Part shown: positions 14,129-15,497 of the stretch, in pieces
How the letters are laid out: the number at the start of each line of letters is the position of its first letter
Position numbering within the stretch: position 1 is the first letter of the stretch
Assembly (NCBI GenBank): GCA_015058265.1
Contig: SVCR01000012.1
Location: forward strand, 1-15,497
Direction of reading: 5' to 3'
Source: Clostridiales bacterium
GTDB lineage: Bacteria > Bacillota_A > Clostridia > Peptostreptococcales > Anaerovoracaceae
Length of the DNA: 15,497 nucleotides
Notes under the pieces: model-generated
What the model was told of the DNA's origin: nothing
What the model saw: only the letters and a program-made list of their open reading frames with translations
Databases searched by the model: none
Position numbers and translations under genes: made by a program

Positions 14129-15497
14129 CTATTTTACAGCTCTGTATACACTTAATGTCTTGACATTCTTGGCAGGTCTGAGCGCTTTCTTAAGAGACGT
14201 ATTGAACATGCCGTACTTTGACTTATATGCAGCCTCGCAGAGATAGCCTTTGCCTTTGACCTTGATGTACAGCATTATATGGCCCTCTCCGTTGGTCCTT
14301 CTATAAGTTATTATGTCTCCGCTCCTGAGCTCAGACTCTTTGAAGTGATAATTGACTTTCTTCCATTTCTTAGACTTAGGCAGATATTTCCACTGTCCGC
14401 CGAGTCCGGCCGGCATGTCTCTGTCATAGCCGCATGAGCGGCATACTACAGCAACGAATACATCGCAGGACGCGCCTTTGCTTGTGACCTTGCCCCACTT
14501 CTTATGGCTAGGGAAGGCATAATCGAAAGCAGCCTTGAATGCAGATGTCGAATTACCGCTTGGATAAACGTATTTCTTTGATTTTGTTCCGACCGGCCAA
14601 GCGATCTCAATAGCCTTGTCTGTGATATCGCTCGGTCCTTTGATCTTGACGATGTTGAATTTGAACGAGCAGACATCCTGTTCGCCATTACCTGCATTCG
14701 CCGTTATCTTATAGGTGTATTCTCCCTTAGCAAGAGTGCCGAAGGTTATCTTGGCATCTATAGCTGACATTGAAAATGCAGTTGATCCGTCAGAGATCTT
14801 TTTCTTCTTGGATTGTACCACATTTCCCTTTGAATCGAGAATATAACCTGTTACTGCTTTGAGTGAGTATTCATCTGAAACGGTTGAAACGGTCCCGGCA
14901 AGCACGAACGGACATCCCTCGCCGACTTTGACCGGATAGGTGATGTTGACGTATTTGACTCCGTCCTTCTCTCCCGAAGCATAGCTGACTCCGTTGAGAG
15001 ACTTGACTTTCTTGTTCTGCGGAACGCTTGTATCGACCTCTGCAGTAGACACCTTGCTGCTCTTATTGGAAGACGCTTTGACCGCCTTCACATAACGGCT
15101 GTCGACAAAGTAATACTTGCCGTCATATTTGACCTTGTACCAGGTGCCGCTGCCTGTGCCCTCGGCCTTGAGGACAACTGTTATCTTCTTGTTCTTCTTG
15201 AATGTTCCCTCCCTCTTCATCGTAACGGCAGGACCGACACGGTAATTAAGAGGATCGGTGGTCTGCTTCTTGACACTCTTATATTTCAGAGTCCCCAACA
15301 GATCAGAGCGGATATAGCCCTTCATGCCATTCGCCTCTGCATAGTACCACCTGTTCTTGGCCGCGGTGCTCTTCTTCTTGATAAACACCTCTTTATAAAC
15401 AGTTACTGCTGCGTCCTTCGCGAGAGTCTGAACTTCACTGCCATCAGCAGATGCCCGGTCTCTCATCACGGCTCCGTCCGAAGCGGCGATACTTGCG
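14129..15497 (-). CDS. Secreted SH3b / NlpC-P60-like peptidoglycan hydrolase (5' end outside window)
   Basis: The frame is open through the window edge, so the start and signal peptide are missing; a GTG at 15469 is internal. The visible 455 residues (numbered from the edge) begin with an SH3b domain (about 3-62, with V-M-R-D-R-A-S-A-D-G-S and W-Y-Y-A-E) and a second one (about 80-140, R-V-G-P, G-T-W-Y-K-V-K-Y). A beta-sandwich domain of unknown type follows (about 165-290). The C-terminal NlpC/P60-like domain (about 325-455) shows the likely nucleophile Cys in G-A-S-C-D-V-F-V-A-V, and His in G-E-G-H-I-M-L-Y. Such proteins cut stem-peptide bonds of peptidoglycan. The cysteine motif SCDVF departs from the usual DCSGF, so activity on the usual bond is inferred. 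Confidence 0.8.
   Translation of the reverse strand, partial: ASIAASDGAVMRDRASADGSEVQTLAKDAAVTVYKEVFIKKKSTAAKNRWYYAEANGMKGYIRSDLLGTLKYKSVKKQTTDPLNYRVGPAVTMKREGTFKKNKKITVVLKAEGTGSGTWYKVKYDGKYYFVDSRYVKAVKASSNKSSKVSTAEVDTSVPQNKKVKSLNGVSYASGEKDGVKYVNITYPVKVGEGCPFVLAGTVSTVSDEYSLKAVTGYILDSKGNVVQSKKKKISDGSTAFSMSAIDAKITFGTLAKGEYTYKITANAGNGEQDVCSFKFNIVKIKGPSDITDKAIEIAWPVGTKSKKYVYPSGNSTSAFKAAFDYAFPSHKKWGKVTSKGASCDVFVAVVCRSCGYDRDMPAGLGGQWKYLPKSKKWKKVNYHFKESELRSGDIITYRRTNGEGHIMLYIKVKGKGYLCEAAYKSKYGMFNTSLKKALRPAKNVKTLSVYRAVK

Noticed and set aside
1..15497. Mobile element, phage or CRISPR content
   Set aside because: No integrase, transposase, phage gene, terminal repeat or spaced direct-repeat array was found.

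Overview
The window reads like the chromosome of a low-to-mid GC Gram-positive anaerobe, most likely a member of the Clostridia. The signs are AGGAGG-type ribosome binding sites, tight operons, a lipoteichoic-acid-synthase-like sulfatase-fold protein, SH3b and NlpC/P60-type secreted proteins, a YkuD L,D-transpeptidase and a Dlt-like acylation operon. No marker gene fixes the genus. There is no rRNA, tRNA, CRISPR array, phage or transposase. Every confident gene is concerned with the cell envelope or feeds it.

Layout. 1-1666 (+): the 3' end of a membrane glycosyltransferase family 2 gene, overlapping by 4 nt a free-standing ATP-grasp ligase, closed by a hairpin terminator. 1752-4394 (+): an 880-residue LtaS-like phosphotransferase with an unusual extracytoplasmic insert. 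It converges on a PaaK/CapK-like adenylate-forming enzyme (4397-5698, -); both stop codons sit inside one 31-nt palindrome. 5963-7573 (+): a secreted L,D-transpeptidase with its own promoter and terminator. 7658-13220 (-): a five-gene operon transcribed in the order 2-hydroxyacid dehydrogenase (LDH/MDH family), adenylation enzyme, MBOAT acyltransferase, SGNH-type acyltransferase and carrier protein. 13467-15497 (-): a small membrane-anchored protein and the 3' part of an SH3b/NlpC-P60-like secreted hydrolase that runs off the window.

The operon at 7658-13220 is the most interesting part. It has every catalytic role of the D-alanylation (Dlt) pathway: activation, carrier, membrane passage, final transfer. 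It differs in three ways. The aspartate that holds the substrate amino group in DltA and amino-acid adenylation domains is Val209, and the DltA chirality cysteine is Ser281. A hydroxyacid dehydrogenase gene leads the operon. The MBOAT protein ends in FVYMQF, a fused form of the acyl-shuttle hexapeptide that standard Dlt systems carry on the microprotein DltX. My inference is a system that esterifies an envelope polymer with a non-amino acid, plausibly lactate or another 2-hydroxyacid. The substrate and the acceptor are not proven by sequence; the LtaS-like product upstream is one conceivable acceptor source.
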